From Streptomyces sp. NBC_01198 (lineage in GTDB: Bacteria > Actinomycetota > Actinomycetes > Streptomycetales > Streptomycetaceae): a stretch of DNA of 64,000 bases. This document shows positions 52,605-62,802 of this stretch, one piece after another (the first letter of the stretch is position 1; each line of letters begins with the position of its first letter). The stretch covers positions 1,426,001-1,490,000 of the forward strand of contig NZ_CP108568.1 of assembly GCF_036010485.1 (NCBI RefSeq), written 5' to 3'. The notes below the pieces were generated by a model. The model was given only the letters and a program-made list of their open reading frames with translations, was not told the origin of the DNA and ran no database searches. The position numbers and the translations under genes were made by a program.

Positions 52605-52945
52605 TCCGAGCCGCCGGTGGACTCCTGGACGCTGCTGAAACCCGTACTGGGCCAGTACTGCGGCAGGCTCGCTACCTGCATCGACGCAACACGCGCCGTC
52701 AACTGAAGCACTCAACCCGCCGAGCCAAGCGTTCACTCGCCAACTGAAGGGCTCAGTCACACTGAGCCGAAGCTCAGGAGTTGTCACCGGCGGGACCGGC
52801 TGAGCTGGTGAATGGGGACGGTCGAGGCAGCCTGGTTGTCACACGCGAGGCATCCGACTTGTCACAGATGCTCATTCAGCAGTCTTTCTGTCACCAGAAA
52901 CGAAGATCGGGAGCCTGAAGTTCTCCGTGGCGCTTCGATGAGTTC
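52605..52945. other. Gene-free stretch
   Basis: No convincing reading frame, hairpin or repeat is seen between the oxidoreductase and the TnsA-like pseudogene. Its composition is somewhat less GC-rich than the flanking genes. Confidence 0.35.
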
Positions 52946-53678
52946 ATGGCGGCTACACGTGCTGGGTTGGGAAGGGTAGTCGAAGCCGCTGCCACCGGGT
53001 CCGTCTGGTCGCATCAGTGCAGCTGGGAAGACCTTTTCGTGCCGACGGACGTCGACGCGGGCAGGTCTGGGCGACCGCTGGACGAGACGGTGGGCGGTCT
53101 CGTGGCCGGCAGGCGGGGACGATGCGTCCTGCTCGGTGCACGATCTCGTACAGGAGCCGGTGCTCACGAGCGACCCGATGCGGCACTTCACCTGGCGCCG
53201 GGGCCGGCGTCACCGTCCTGGCCTCCAGTTCCTGACCAGCACCGGTCGGCACCACGGCGCGGAGAGCCTGGAGGAGAGCCGGGTGCTGCTGGCCCTGGAC
53301 TTCGCCGGCGACGTGGTCGACGTCGTCTCGCAGCCGTTCAAGATCTCCTTCGCAACCTGCGGGAAGCGCCGGTCTCACACGCCTGACTACCTCGCGGTGA
53401 CCCGTCGTGGCGTCTGGCTGATCGACGTACGCCCCGAGCCCTTGATCAAGGAGTCGGACCGTGAGTCGTTCGCGGCGGCCGCCGAGGTCGCCGTCGCTTG
53501 CGGCTGGCGCTACGCGGTGGCCGCTGTCAGGAGCCGCCGGGCCGCTACACCCGCAGCGGAATGGTCCGGCCCCCACGGCCAGGGAGGCCGCGGCCCACTG
53601 CACCCGCGACGTTGCCAGGGCCACGGCCGCCCGCGGCTCGGGTTTCCGGCCCGGCTCCGAAACCACACCCGGCCCTGA
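52946..53678 (+). pseudogene. TnsA-like endonuclease gene, frameshifted
   Basis: The first frame from the ATG at 52946 includes SHQCSWEDLFVPTDVDAGRS. A shift near 53140 moves the homology to RHFTWRRGRRHRPGLQFLTS, then TGRHHGAESLEESRVLLALD and DVVDVVSQPFKISFATC. It closes with HTPDYLAVTRRGVWLIDVRP, the Glu/Asp/Asp-Lys nuclease core of TnsA-like proteins, and ends near CGWRYAVAAVRS. Similar genes in actinomycetes are annotated as heteromeric transposase endonuclease subunits. No TnsB or TnsC partner is visible here. Confidence 0.6.
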
Positions 53679-53701
53679 AACCGGGTACGGGCGGCGGATG
53701 C

Positions 53702-55153
53702 TCACCGGGCCGGGGCGGCAGCCGCGCGAGGAGAGCGCAGGCAGACCGCGGCAACGACGACGCTGAGCAGGACCAGGGAAGCGTTGACCGCGATGGCCAC
53801 GCTCACACCGTGCAGAACCGCGCTGGCCGCAGAGGAGGCCATCGCCCCGGTGGCGATGGCACTCATGATCGGCGTCCCCATGGTGATGCCGATCTGCTGG
53901 GTCATCGTCGCCAGGCCGGTGGCCAGACCCTGTTCGTGGTCGGGCAATCCGGACGTAGCGGTGATCATGAACCCGACGATCACCAGCATATTGCCGACAC
54001 CGCCGACGAAAGTAGCGATCAGCAGCAGCGCGAGCGAGCCGCCGGTGGAGGAGGACAGTCCGAGCAGCGCGAAGGTCGCCACCGCCTGGACCACGCCGCC
54101 GGCGATGAGCGCGGCGCGGGTACCGATCCTGCCGACGATCCGCGGCGCGAAGGAACCGCCGGTCACGGTGCCCAGTCCCAGCACTCCGAACGACAGGCCC
54201 GCCTCGAGGGGGGAGAACCCGAGGACCTTCTGCAGGTACAAGGTGAGCAGGAAGACCAAGGACGTCTCAGTGAGGAAGGCCAGCAGGCCCGCTGCGTTCC
54301 CCCAGGCCACCGTCGGCCGGCGCAGCACGGTAACCGGCATCAGCGGGGCCTGCTGGCGCCGCTCGACGGCGTAGAACAGCGCGAGCAGCGCCGCTCCCAG
54401 AGCCAGCGAACCCAGCGTGGTGACCGATCCCCAGCCGTCGCGGCCTGCCTGGGTGAAGCCGAACACCAGCGCCAGCAGACCGAGCGTGACCAGCGCGGCC
54501 CCGGGCAGGTCAAGGCGCGGGCGGGTGGTCGGCCGGGACTCCTTGATCACCGAGGGGGCGATCAGCAGCACCACGAGTGCGACGGGCACGTTGATGAAGA
54601 AGGCCCAACGCCAGCTCAGCAGGTCGGTGAGGACGCCGCCGAGCACCGCTCCGGTGGTGAAGCCGGCCGACATCAGCGCCCCGTTGAGTCCCAGGGCGCG
54701 ATCGCGTGCCGGGCCCTCGGGGAAGGACGTCGTCATCAACGACAGACCGGCCGGGGTGACGGCGGCCGTGGCCAATCCCTGGAAGACGCGGGCGGTGATC
54801 AGCATCGTCGGGCTGGTCGCCATGCCGCCGGCCACTGAGGCAAGCCCGAGGACGGCCAGGCCCACCAGGAACAGCCGGCGCCGGCCGAACAGGTCAGCGA
54901 TCCTTCCGAACAGCAGCGTGAACCCGCCCGCGCACAGCGCGAACGCCGTGGCGATCCACTGCAGGTTGCCCAGCGAGATGCCCAGCCCCTGTCCGATATC
55001 GGGCAGGGCGACGTTCAGGATCGAGAAGTCCACGGCCAGCATGAACTGGGCGACCAGCAGCACGGCCAGCACGAGCTTCAACCGCCCGGCCAGCGGCTGC
55101 GGCCGGACGGCCTCGATCCCCGATGCGGTCCCGGTGCCCTCGGTCAGCGACAT
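53702..55153 (-). CDS. MFS multidrug exporter, DHA2 family
   Basis: The 483-residue protein has 14 helices and DHA2 motifs: VDFSILNVALPDIG, GRIADLFGRRRLFLVG, LNGALMSAGFTTGAVLGGVL and SWRWAFFINVPVALVVLLIA. The start at 55153 (GGAAAGGA upstream) matches the family start better than the longer frame. It is divergent from the XRE regulator at 55371, which probably controls it. It resembles the MFS gene at 23.7-25.1 kb. Confidence 0.88.
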   Translation of the reverse strand: MSLTEGTGTASGIEAVRPQPLAGRLKLVLAVLLVAQFMLAVDFSILNVALPDIGQGLGISLGNLQWIATAFALCAGGFTLLFGRIADLFGRRRLFLVGLAVLGLASVAGGMATSPTMLITARVFQGLATAAVTPAGLSLMTTSFPEGPARDRALGLNGALMSAGFTTGAVLGGVLTDLLSWRWAFFINVPVALVVLLIAPSVIKESRPTTRPRLDLPGAALVTLGLLALVFGFTQAGRDGWGSVTTLGSLALGAALLALFYAVERRQQAPLMPVTVLRRPTVAWGNAAGLLAFLTETSLVFLLTLYLQKVLGFSPLEAGLSFGVLGLGTVTGGSFAPRIVGRIGTRAALIAGGVVQAVATFALLGLSSSTGGSLALLLIATFVGGVGNMLVIVGFMITATSGLPDHEQGLATGLATMTQQIGITMGTPIMSAIATGAMASSAASAVLHGVSVAIAVNASLVLLSVVVAAVCLRSPRAAAAPAR

Positions 55154-55370
55154 GATTGTGATGTCCTTTCCGCGCCTGTGGCGGCGCCTCACCACTGATC
55201 CTGCGGGCCGGCCGGCAGACCACCCAGACCTCTGTTGTGACGTGCCACGCCGTGGGTAGTCATGGCACGACCACGCACAAGTCCGCACGACGGGAACGCC
55301 CGGCCACTCTGGCGGGTTGACTGGACTCAGCGGCTCTGCTCGCGTTCCCTCCGGCCACCAGGAGTTGACG

Positions 55371-56366
55371 ATGACCTCGACACCTTCAGCGTCCGGCGAC
55401 TTCGGACCGGTGCCCCAGGCCGCCGGCGGCGGCTCCGAACTCGGCGACTTCCTCAAGACCCGGCGGGCCCGGCTGAGCCCGCAGGACGTCGGACTGCACC
55501 CCTACCCCGGCCTGCGCCGGGTGGCCGGTCTGCGCCGCGAGGAACTGGCGATGCTCGCCGGGGTCAGCGTCACCCACTACACCCGCCTGGAGCAGGGCCG
55601 CGGAGACGGCACCTCCGAACAGGTACTGGACGCCATCGCGGTCGCACTGCGCCTCAGCGAGGATGAGCGCGCGCACCTGAAGAACCTCGCCCAGCCCGCC
55701 AGGACCACCCGCCGTGCCGCCCCGCCGCGCTCGCACGACCGGGTCACCGCGGCAATGCGCAACCTGCTGGGTGCCATGCCCGACGTGCCCACCGTGGTGC
55801 TCAACCGCGGCAACGACGTCCTGGCGTGGAACCGAATCGGCCACGCCCTGCTGGCCGGCCACCTCGGCTTCGACGATCCGGCGCGGCCCGCCGACCGGCC
55901 CAACCTCACCGACATCCTCTTCCTCAGCCCACAAGGCCGCGATCTCTACCAGAACTGGGAGGAGGAGGCCCAACTCGCGGTCGGCTCCCTGCGGCTGGTC
56001 GCCGGACGCCACCCCCAGGACAGCGACCTGGGAGGTCTGGTAGGCCGGCTGGCCATGCAGAGCCGTGAATTCGCCGCCTTGTGGGCGCGTCACCCCGTCC
56101 GCACCTGCGCCGACGGCGTCAAGCACCTGCAGCATCCTCTGGTGGGCACCATGCAGCTCACCTTCCAGAGCCTGACGCTACCGGGCAGCGGCGATCAGCG
56201 CATGATCGCCTACAGCGCCGAACCCGGCACCCCGTCCGAAGCCGCCCTGCGCCTCCTGGCCAGTCTGGGCAACCCTGACAGGCAGGCGGCGGCCCCGGAC
56301 GCACAGCCCGCCTCCGACGCCCCGGCGGGTACGAGGCCCTCCGCGCGACACGCCGCCAGATGGTGA
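55371..56366 (+). CDS. XRE-family regulator with MmyB-like ligand domain
   Basis: The 331-residue protein has an N-terminal HTH (about residues 22-85; LGDFLKTRRARLSPQDVGLH, LRREELAMLAGVSVTHYTRL). An MmyB-like domain (about 115-285) follows, with VVLNRGNDVLAWNRIGHALL and WARHPVRTCADGVKHLQHPL. Streptomyces MmyB-like regulators often stand divergent to exporters and dehydrogenases and are thought to sense fatty acids or antibiotics. AGGAG lies seven bases before the ATG at 55371. Confidence 0.86.
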   Translation: MTSTPSASGDFGPVPQAAGGGSELGDFLKTRRARLSPQDVGLHPYPGLRRVAGLRREELAMLAGVSVTHYTRLEQGRGDGTSEQVLDAIAVALRLSEDERAHLKNLAQPARTTRRAAPPRSHDRVTAAMRNLLGAMPDVPTVVLNRGNDVLAWNRIGHALLAGHLGFDDPARPADRPNLTDILFLSPQGRDLYQNWEEEAQLAVGSLRLVAGRHPQDSDLGGLVGRLAMQSREFAALWARHPVRTCADGVKHLQHPLVGTMQLTFQSLTLPGSGDQRMIAYSAEPGTPSEAALRLLASLGNPDRQAAAPDAQPASDAPAGTRPSARHAARW

Positions 56367-56375
56367 CTGGTAGCA

Positions 56376-56780
56376 GGTCGGTCCGCTTATCCATGTCAAG
56401 GCGGAAAGTGCCGTACGGGTTGATGTTCGACCAGAACAGCGCGGTCAGACCGCGCCGGTCCTCGTCGGTGACCTTTTGGCCCAGGCCGGTCGGCGAGGAC
56501 CTGCGGAAGCAGCAGCGCGTGGATGTGCACGAGCGGGGACTGGAGCGGGTGCAGAGCGAGCATGAGGTCCCGGCGTGCTCTTTGTCCGGGCGGCGAGCGC
56601 TCCGTCCTTGCCGTCGTGCAGGACGGTGGCCGGGCACGTCGTCCTCCGGGTCGCGCCACCGGGCCACGCCCTCGATGCAGATCTCTCGCCGCCGGATCGC
56701 ACGACCTCACCAAGCGGCGGCCGTGAACTGTCGGTCCCGGCAGGGAGTTGGAGGTGGCGGAAGTAGTCGAGAGGCGGCTT
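56376..56780 (-). pseudogene. Tn3-family transposase C-terminal fragment
   Basis: Minus-strand frames together read LDYFRHLQLPAGTDSSRPPL, MLALHPLQSPLVHIHALLLP and VTDEDRRGLTALFWSNINPY then GTFRLDMDKR, the conserved end of Tn3-type transposases. The pieces are in several frames and the N-terminal part is absent. Confidence 0.55.
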
Positions 56781-56865
56781 CGTCCGGAGGCAGGCGAGGG
56801 GGCCGGTGGGCAGGAACAAGTCCTGGTATTGGTCGGCGCCGGCGACCGAGCGTGCCCTTCGCTGC

Positions 56866-58356
56866 TCAGAGCATGCGCCGTAGGACGTCACCGAGGGTCG
56901 CCACGCCTTCACTGATAGCGGTGGGCGCGCTCGCTGCGTAGCCCAGGACCAGCCCGGGGCGTAGCGAGTATTGGCTATGCCATGACAGTGGCTGCACCTT
57001 CACTCCATGTGCAAGCGCAGCAGCAGCGAGGTCCGTGTCGGCGAACTTGGCATCGAAGGTGATCATCAAGTGCAGGCCCGCTGCGGCGCCGTGTATCTCC
57101 GCATCCGGAAGGTGGGTTCTGATCGCCTCGACCATGGTGTCCCGGCGACGACGGTGGCGTGTGCGCAGGAGCCTCAACTGACGCTCCATCTCGCCTGATT
57201 CCATGAGCTGGGCGAGCACCAGCTGCGGTAGTGCGGCGTTGCCCAGGTCGGCGAACCGTTTGGCGGCGACAAGAGCATCCCGGTACTTCGGCGGTGCAAG
57301 GACCCAGCCAATGCGCAGTGCGGGGGCGAGGAGCTTGGACACGCTCCCGGCGTAGCAGACGTGGTTGGGGAGTACGGATCGCAGGGCGGGGACCGGGGGC
57401 CGGTCGTAGCGGTGCTCGGCGTCGTAGTCGTCCTCAATGATCAGTCCGTCGTTCTCGGAGACCCAGGAGATCAGTTCACGACGCCGTGCCCCGCTGGACA
57501 CCACTCCGGTCGGGAACTGGTGCGCGGGGGTCAACAAGACCGCCGGAGCGGCCACGTCGCGCAGGATGTCGACGCGCGCGCCTTGGGAGTCGACCGGGAC
57601 CGGCGGGGTGTCCAACCCCTGGTTGTGCAGGTGCTGGCGGGCCCCGAGTGATCCCGGGTCTTCCACAGCCACCGCGGAGATCCCGTGGTCACGCAGCACC
57701 TGTCCGAGCAGAGTCAGTGTTTGGGCGGTGCCGGCGACGATGAGTATGTCGTTTGGATCCACCCTGATCGCGCGGTTGCGGGCGAGCCAGTTGGCGATGG
57801 CGTGACGCAAGGCCGGTGTCCCGCGCGGGTCTCCATACCCGAGATCGGAAGCCGAGAGGCTCGCCAGTGCGGAGCGCTCGGCGCGCAGCCAAGCAGATCG
57901 CGGAAACGCGGCAAGGTCGGGCATGCCGGGCGACAGATCAATCCGGGCGGGTGTCGCTCGCATCGAGTCGAAGATGTCCGCGCCGGGTACATCGGCGAAC
58001 AACGCACCCGGCGGCAGAGGAGCGACTGGCCTGGTGGGGGGCGCCTCCATCGGCGCGGTGGGAGCGCCAACGACGATCGTTCCGTTGCGCCCGTGTCCTG
58101 CCGCGTGTCCGTCTTCTATCAGTCGCTGATACGCCTCTGTGACCACACCACGGGATATCCGCAGCTCGCCGGCCAGAACGCGGGTGGCCGGCAGCTTGCT
58201 CCCGATCGGCAGGCGGCGGTCCGCTATCGCGAGCCGAAGCTGCTGGGCCAGCCAGTCGGATCGCCTGCCCAGCGGCGCATCGTGGATGTTCAGCTGCAGG
58301 AAATCGGACCCGGAAACTTTGGACTGGTCAGTTGGGCAACGATTGGACCTGTTCAT
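56866..58356 (-). CDS. MocR-family (GntR-aminotransferase) regulator
   Basis: The 496-residue protein joins a GntR winged helix (about 25-95; AIADRRLPIGSKLPATRVLA, ISRGVVTEAYQRLIEDGHAA) to a PLP-dependent aminotransferase-like domain (about 130-496) with DDYDAEHRYD and the Schiff-base Lys in GSVSKLLAPALRIGWVLAPP. MocR proteins often control vitamin B6 or amino acid genes and respond to PLP. It is divergent from the methyltransferase gene with only 28 bases between starts, so it probably controls that gene and itself. Confidence 0.88.
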   Translation of the reverse strand: MNRSNRCPTDQSKVSGSDFLQLNIHDAPLGRRSDWLAQQLRLAIADRRLPIGSKLPATRVLAGELRISRGVVTEAYQRLIEDGHAAGHGRNGTIVVGAPTAPMEAPPTRPVAPLPPGALFADVPGADIFDSMRATPARIDLSPGMPDLAAFPRSAWLRAERSALASLSASDLGYGDPRGTPALRHAIANWLARNRAIRVDPNDILIVAGTAQTLTLLGQVLRDHGISAVAVEDPGSLGARQHLHNQGLDTPPVPVDSQGARVDILRDVAAPAVLLTPAHQFPTGVVSSGARRRELISWVSENDGLIIEDDYDAEHRYDRPPVPALRSVLPNHVCYAGSVSKLLAPALRIGWVLAPPKYRDALVAAKRFADLGNAALPQLVLAQLMESGEMERQLRLLRTRHRRRRDTMVEAIRTHLPDAEIHGAAAGLHLMITFDAKFADTDLAAAALAHGVKVQPLSWHSQYSLRPGLVLGYAASAPTAISEGVATLGDVLRRML

Positions 58357-58384
58357 CGGACCATAATCGCAGCAGGGTGACCGT

Positions 58385-59251
58385 ATGGATACAGTGATGA
58401 CATCTCCTGAGGCGAGAGCGACGGCCGGCTATCTGCACGGGTACTCCGAACGCGAGGCGGCTCGGCTCGGCGACCAGGCGGACACTTTGGCGGCATTGGT
58501 GCATGCGGGCACGGCCTATCCGACTGGCAGCCGGGTATTGGAGATCGGTTGCGGGGTCGGCGCCCAGACGGTCCACCTGGCCCAAGCCAGCCCGGGGGCG
58601 CATATCACCGCTGTCGACCACTCCGCTGTTTCTCTAGCACAGGCCCGTGCCCGTATCGCGGCCCACGCACCAGCGGCCAATGTGGAGTGGTACCACGCTG
58701 ATCTGGTCGATCTCCCCTTCTCCCACGCGCAGTTCGACCATGTTTTCGTCTGCTTCGTCCTGGAACATCTCTCGGACCCCCGGCGGGTGCTGGCCGCCCT
58801 GCGGCACGTGCTACGACCCAAGGGCACGATCACCGTGATCGAGGGGGATCATGGTTCGGCGCTGTTCCATCCCGCCAGCGAGTACGCCCGAGCAGTGATC
58901 GAATGCCAGGTCCAACTGCAGTCAGCCGTCGGGGGAAACGCGCTGATCGGCCGGCAGTTGCAACCGCTGCTGGCTCGGGCCGGATACGACGACATCGTGG
59001 TCCGTCCCCGCACGGTCTACGCCGACCAGACCCGGCCCGCACTGGTCGACGGCTTTACCCGCAACACGTTCATCGCCATGGTCGAATCCGTCCGGGACGA
59101 GGCACTGACCGCTGGGCTTACGACCGCGGCACACTGGGATCGGGGGATCACAGACCTGCACCGCACCGCACAGGCCAACGGGACCTTTCACTACACGTTC
59201 TTCAAGGCTGTCGCCGTGAATCCGTCCAACGACGCCACCGTGGGTCCATGA
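58385..59251 (+). CDS. SAM-dependent methyltransferase (class I)
   Basis: The 288-residue protein has motif I VLEIGCGVGAQTVHLAQASP (about 50-69), motif II VDHSAVSLAQARARIA, motif III LPFSHAQFDHVFVCFVLEHL and LRPKGTITVIEGDHGSAL. The small-molecule substrate is unknown. It is divergent from the MocR gene, whose short intergenic region suggests shared control. Confidence 0.85.
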   Translation: MDTVMTSPEARATAGYLHGYSEREAARLGDQADTLAALVHAGTAYPTGSRVLEIGCGVGAQTVHLAQASPGAHITAVDHSAVSLAQARARIAAHAPAANVEWYHADLVDLPFSHAQFDHVFVCFVLEHLSDPRRVLAALRHVLRPKGTITVIEGDHGSALFHPASEYARAVIECQVQLQSAVGGNALIGRQLQPLLARAGYDDIVVRPRTVYADQTRPALVDGFTRNTFIAMVESVRDEALTAGLTTAAHWDRGITDLHRTAQANGTFHYTFFKAVAVNPSNDATVGP

Positions 59252-59395
59252 ACGTCACCCATTGCTCTCATTCTGCGGACGGTCACCTCTGCTGGAGTGG
59301 TGCAACGACGGCCACTCGGTGATCTGTTTTCAGGCTATGCGGTTGAAAGTGGCGATGAGCTGCATGGATGAGGTTCTCGGCAAGGACACCCTCGG

Positions 59396-59671
59396 ATGAA
59401 CGCCCACTGCGAACGGGTAATCGGCAGCATCCGCCGCGAGGTCCTCGACCACGTCCTCATCATGAACGAGACCCATGCCCGGCGCATCCTGGCCGCCTAC
59501 GAACAGCACTACAACGAGCACCGCCCCACAGAGCCCGCAACCAACTACCGCCAGGCGCCGACCAACAGCCCTGTCCTTGCCGATTACCTCATCCGCCCTG
59601 CTCAGAGCGGTTGTGTTCTGATCTCCGAGCTCCCGGGCGCAGAGGCTGGTCCGGGACCCTGGCGGGCATAA
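59396..59671 (+). pseudogene. Integrase-core transposase 3' fragment
   Basis: The frame reads MNAHCERVIGSIRREVLDHV then NETHARRILAAYEQHYNEHR, the end of an rve-type transposase including the catalytic Glu region (HCERVIGS). It then shifts near 59525 to HRARNQLPPGADQQP. It begins just after a copy of the shared IS-terminus motif, with no 5' part. It belongs to a different subfamily from the next transposase. Confidence 0.65.
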
Positions 59672-59697
59672 CGAACACCTCGGCATGATGATCTCTC

Positions 59698-60818
59698 GTG
59701 CTGTGGAAACTCGCTTACCCGGGCGTGCCGAACATGTTCACTGTGCTGCGCCTCCTGCCCATGACCGACCGGGACGAGGACGCGGAGATCCTCGTGCTAC
59801 GCCATCAGATCGCGGTGCTGGAGCGGCAGCTGAGCGGGCAGCGAGTCCAGTTCACCGCGGGTGACCGGGCGTTCGTGGCAGCGCTCCTGCACGACCTCCC
59901 GAAGGACGCGCTGCGGCGGATGCGGTTGCTGGTGCGACCGGACACGATCCTGCGCTGGCACCGTGACTTCATCGCCCGCAAAGACGCCGCCCAGTCCCGG
60001 CGCAATCGCGGAGGCCGCCCCCGCACTGTCCGCTCCATCCGAGCCCTGGTACTGCGCCTGGTGAGGGAGAATCCCAGTTGCGGGTACCGGCGCGTGCACT
60101 GCGAACTGCGGGACTCGGAGTGAAGGTAGCCGCGTCCACGGTCTGGGAAATCCTCCACGAGGCTGGCATCCCGCCGGCACCCGAACGAGCGTCCAGCACG
60201 TGGTCAGACTTCCTGCACTCCCAAGCCGACGTACTCCTGGCGTGTGACTTCTTCGAGACCGTCACCTTGTCCGGAGCCCGGTTGTACGTATGCGCGGCGA
60301 TCGAGCACGCCAACCGGCGCATCCGGATCCTGGGCGCAACCCCGCACCCCGGTGCAGCCTGGGTGACGCAGACGGCGAAGAACCTCGTCATGGACCTCGA
60401 AGACGCCGGCTGCCGAGCACGGTTCCTAATCCGGGACCGCGACGGAAAGTTCCCCGCCCTTTTCGACACCATCCTCGCCGACGCCGGCATCGAGGCCGTG
60501 CTCAGCGGATTCCGGATACCGCGCATGAACTCGATCATGGAACGGTGGGTACACACCTGTCGCCACGAACTCCTGGACCGCACCCTCATCTGGAACCAAC
60601 GACACCTGCTCCACGCACTGCGGGAGTTCGAGCAGTTCTACAACGAGCACCGGCCGCACCAGGGCATCGCCAACGCCCGACCACTGCACCCCCTGCCGGC
60701 ACCGATCACCGATCCAGAGCACATCGACCGCCTCGACATACGAAAACGCGACCGGCTCGCCGGCATCCTCCACGAGTATCGATATGCCACGTGACCTGCA
60801 CGGACGAGGTTCTCGGCA
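59698..60818 (+). mobile_element. Integrase-core transposase IS, copy 2, split by one base
   Basis: The transposase runs from the GTG at 59698 to 60123 (LWKLAYPGVPNMFTVLRLLP through GYRRVHCELRDSE) and continues in the next frame from about 60117 to 60794 (VKVAASTVWEILHEAGIPPA, LIRDRDGKFPALFDTILADA, IPRMNSIMERWVHTCRHELL). A single missing base near 60117 explains the split. The shared IS-terminus motif (60792-60818) overlaps the stop. Apart from that base the gene appears whole, so it decayed more recently than copy 1. Confidence 0.75.
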
Positions 60819-60820
60819 AG

Positions 60821-61690
60821 AACAGGGCCCTGCGAGAACGGGGCATCCAGGCGTCCTTCTCCGTCGGATACGCCATAACCGAGCCGGTCCGCCGGGCGAT
60901 CCGGGCCCTGCCCGACCGGTTCTGGCACCCCGCCCTGGAACAGGACGGCACCCAGCGGGCCGGCGCCGAAGTCGGCGAACTGACCGGCATGGTCGATCTC
61001 GCAGGCCATCCCGACGGCACACGGATCATCGTCCGGCGCGAACGCCCGCACCCCGGCGCGCAGTTGTCGCTGTTCGACCTCGACGCCGGCATGCGTCACC
61101 AGACGTTCCTCACCGACACACCCGATGGTGGAGGCTCCCTGCAGTTTCTGGAAGTCCGCCACCGGGCGCATGCCCGCGTCGGGGACCGCATCCGCTGCGG
61201 CAAGACCACCGGTATCGGCCGCTTCCCCTCCCGCCACTTCGCAATCAATCAAGCGTGGCTGGAGCTTGCCCTGACCGCCATCGACCTGCCCGCCTGGACC
61301 CAGACCCTCCTGCTGGACGGCGAGCTGGCCACCGCCGAACCCAGGAAGCTCCGCTACCGCCTGCTGCACGCAGCAGCCCGCCTCACCCATGGCGGGCGAC
61401 GGCTCCACCTGCGGATCGCCGCCACCTGGCCCTGGCGCAACGCGCTGACCACGGCATTCGCCCGCGGCCCTGCCCAGACCAGCCATCTGACCTACAGACC
61501 AGTCCCTGACCGCCCACCACCCGAGGAATCTGGAGCACCCGACCCAAGCGTCGGGCCCCAGCCACACCCACCAGCCGACAAGCAGCGACAACCACCGTCC
61601 AACCGCGATCACCCCAGCTCAGCCCACTCCAACCGAAACAGCGAGGCCAATCAGCAGCAGGCGCAGGAGGAGACCGGCGAACGGCCGTGA
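60821..61690 (+). pseudogene. IS1380-family transposase, 3' part
   Basis: The frame reads RERGIQASFSVGYAITEPVR, then ERPHPGAQLSLFDLDAGMRH, DRIRCGKTTGIGRFPSRHFA and KLRYRLLHAAARLTHGGRRL, the C-terminal half of IS1380 transposases. The tail (about 60 residues after TYRPVPD) is low-complexity. The 5' half is replaced by the IS copy 2 end, so this element was cut at the junction near 60820. Confidence 0.72.
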
Positions 61691-61975
61691 CCTGGGCGGA
61701 TGATTTATCGGCACCCGCAACGTCGCGGGCCGGCTCGGCAAGGACATCGCCTCCGAGACTTTTCTCGCGGCGTTCTCGCCGACGGTCAGGCTTCCGGCCC
61801 GCGCGTTGCGGGGCGCTGGAGCGATCCCTCCATGGTGCTTGAGGACGGTGAACACCGAGCCGGGAGGTTTGCCGATCTGCCGTGAGATGACACTGATCGA
61901 CTCCCCAGCTCTCCACCGCCGCCACAAGTCGGCCTTCATCTCGTCCGACATCCCCGGCCGACCCAGTCTCGCCAT
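61619..61975 (-). pseudogene. IS30-family transposase N-terminal fragment
   Basis: From the ATG at 61975 the frame reads MARLGRPGMSDEMKADLWRR then ESISVISRQIGKPPGSVFTV and KHHGGIAPAPR, the HTH start of IS30 transposases. A frameshift follows after AGSLTVGE and the rest of the gene, including the DDE domain, is missing. It overlaps the end of the IS1380 fragment and a copy of the terminus motif. Confidence 0.68.
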
Positions 61976-62049
61976 GCATACCGTCCTCGACCAGCGCTGT
62001 TGCTCCGACCGGTTGAATCTAAGACGGCTTTCTTCGCGAAGGAGACCCG

Positions 62050-62735
62050 GTGACGGTCCACCCGTTCATCGAGGCGGAGAAACACGCAGTCACAGCGTCA
62101 AACGCGCCTGTGAGCTACTTCAGGTCTCCCGAGCCGCCTACCACGCCCGCCGTACCGGCACGCCCGGCCCCCGCGCGGTCCGCGACGCCGAGCTGACCGG
62201 GCAGATCACCGCCGTCCACACCAGGTCGCGGGGAACCTACGGTGCGCCACGCGTCCACGCCGCTCTTCGGCGCGACGGCGCCGCGTGCGGGCGCCGCTGT
62301 GTCGCCCGGCTGATGCGGGCGGCCGGCCTGGCAGGCCCACACCGCAGACGACGGCACCTGACCACCGTCCCCCGACCCCGGGGCGGTCACCCGCCCTGAC
62401 CTCATCGGCCGGGACTTCCAGCCCGACCCCACCGGGCTTGACGCCCGCTGATGCGGCGACATCACCTACATCCCGACCGAAGAGGGCCGGCTCTACCCGG
62501 CCACCGTCATCGACATCGCCTCACGCGGCGTGATCGGCTGGGAAACCGCCGACCACATGCGCACCGATCTGGTCGCCGACGCCCTGACCGCCTGCCGGCA
62601 GCGTCGCCCGATACGTCCGGTGATCTTCCACTCGGACCGCGGGAGTCAATACACCGGCCAGCAATTCGCCACCCTGGCAGACCGGTTCAGGATCCGTCTG
62701 TCAGTCGGCCGCAGATCATCCGGTGGTAGTGGGCG
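62050..62735 (+). pseudogene. IS3-family orfB (IS407-like group), decayed
   Basis: From the GTG at 62050 the reading VTVHPFIEAEKHAVT shifts to ACELLQVSRAAYHARRTGTP, GTYGAPRVHAALRRDGAACG and RRHLTTVPRPRG. After another shift LIGRDFQPDPTGLDAR is followed by a stop where relatives have Trp, then CGDITYIPTEEGRLYPATVI DIASR in order and IFHSDRGSQYTGQQFATLAD. The gene ends after RIRLSVGR without the catalytic Glu domain. Confidence 0.7.
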
Positions 62736-62802
62736 TTGGGGTCCCACGGGTGACTGGCGTGGAACTGCTCAGGTGCTCACATAACGCGAGGTAGCAAGGC
62801 CG

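Noticed and set aside
53498..54838. 446-codon plus-strand frame opposite the second MFS gene
   Set aside because: Antisense shadow of a 14-helix transporter.
59698..60794. Programmed frameshift between two transposase halves
   Set aside because: No slippery run at the joint, and a one-base deletion relative to the family reading explains it better.
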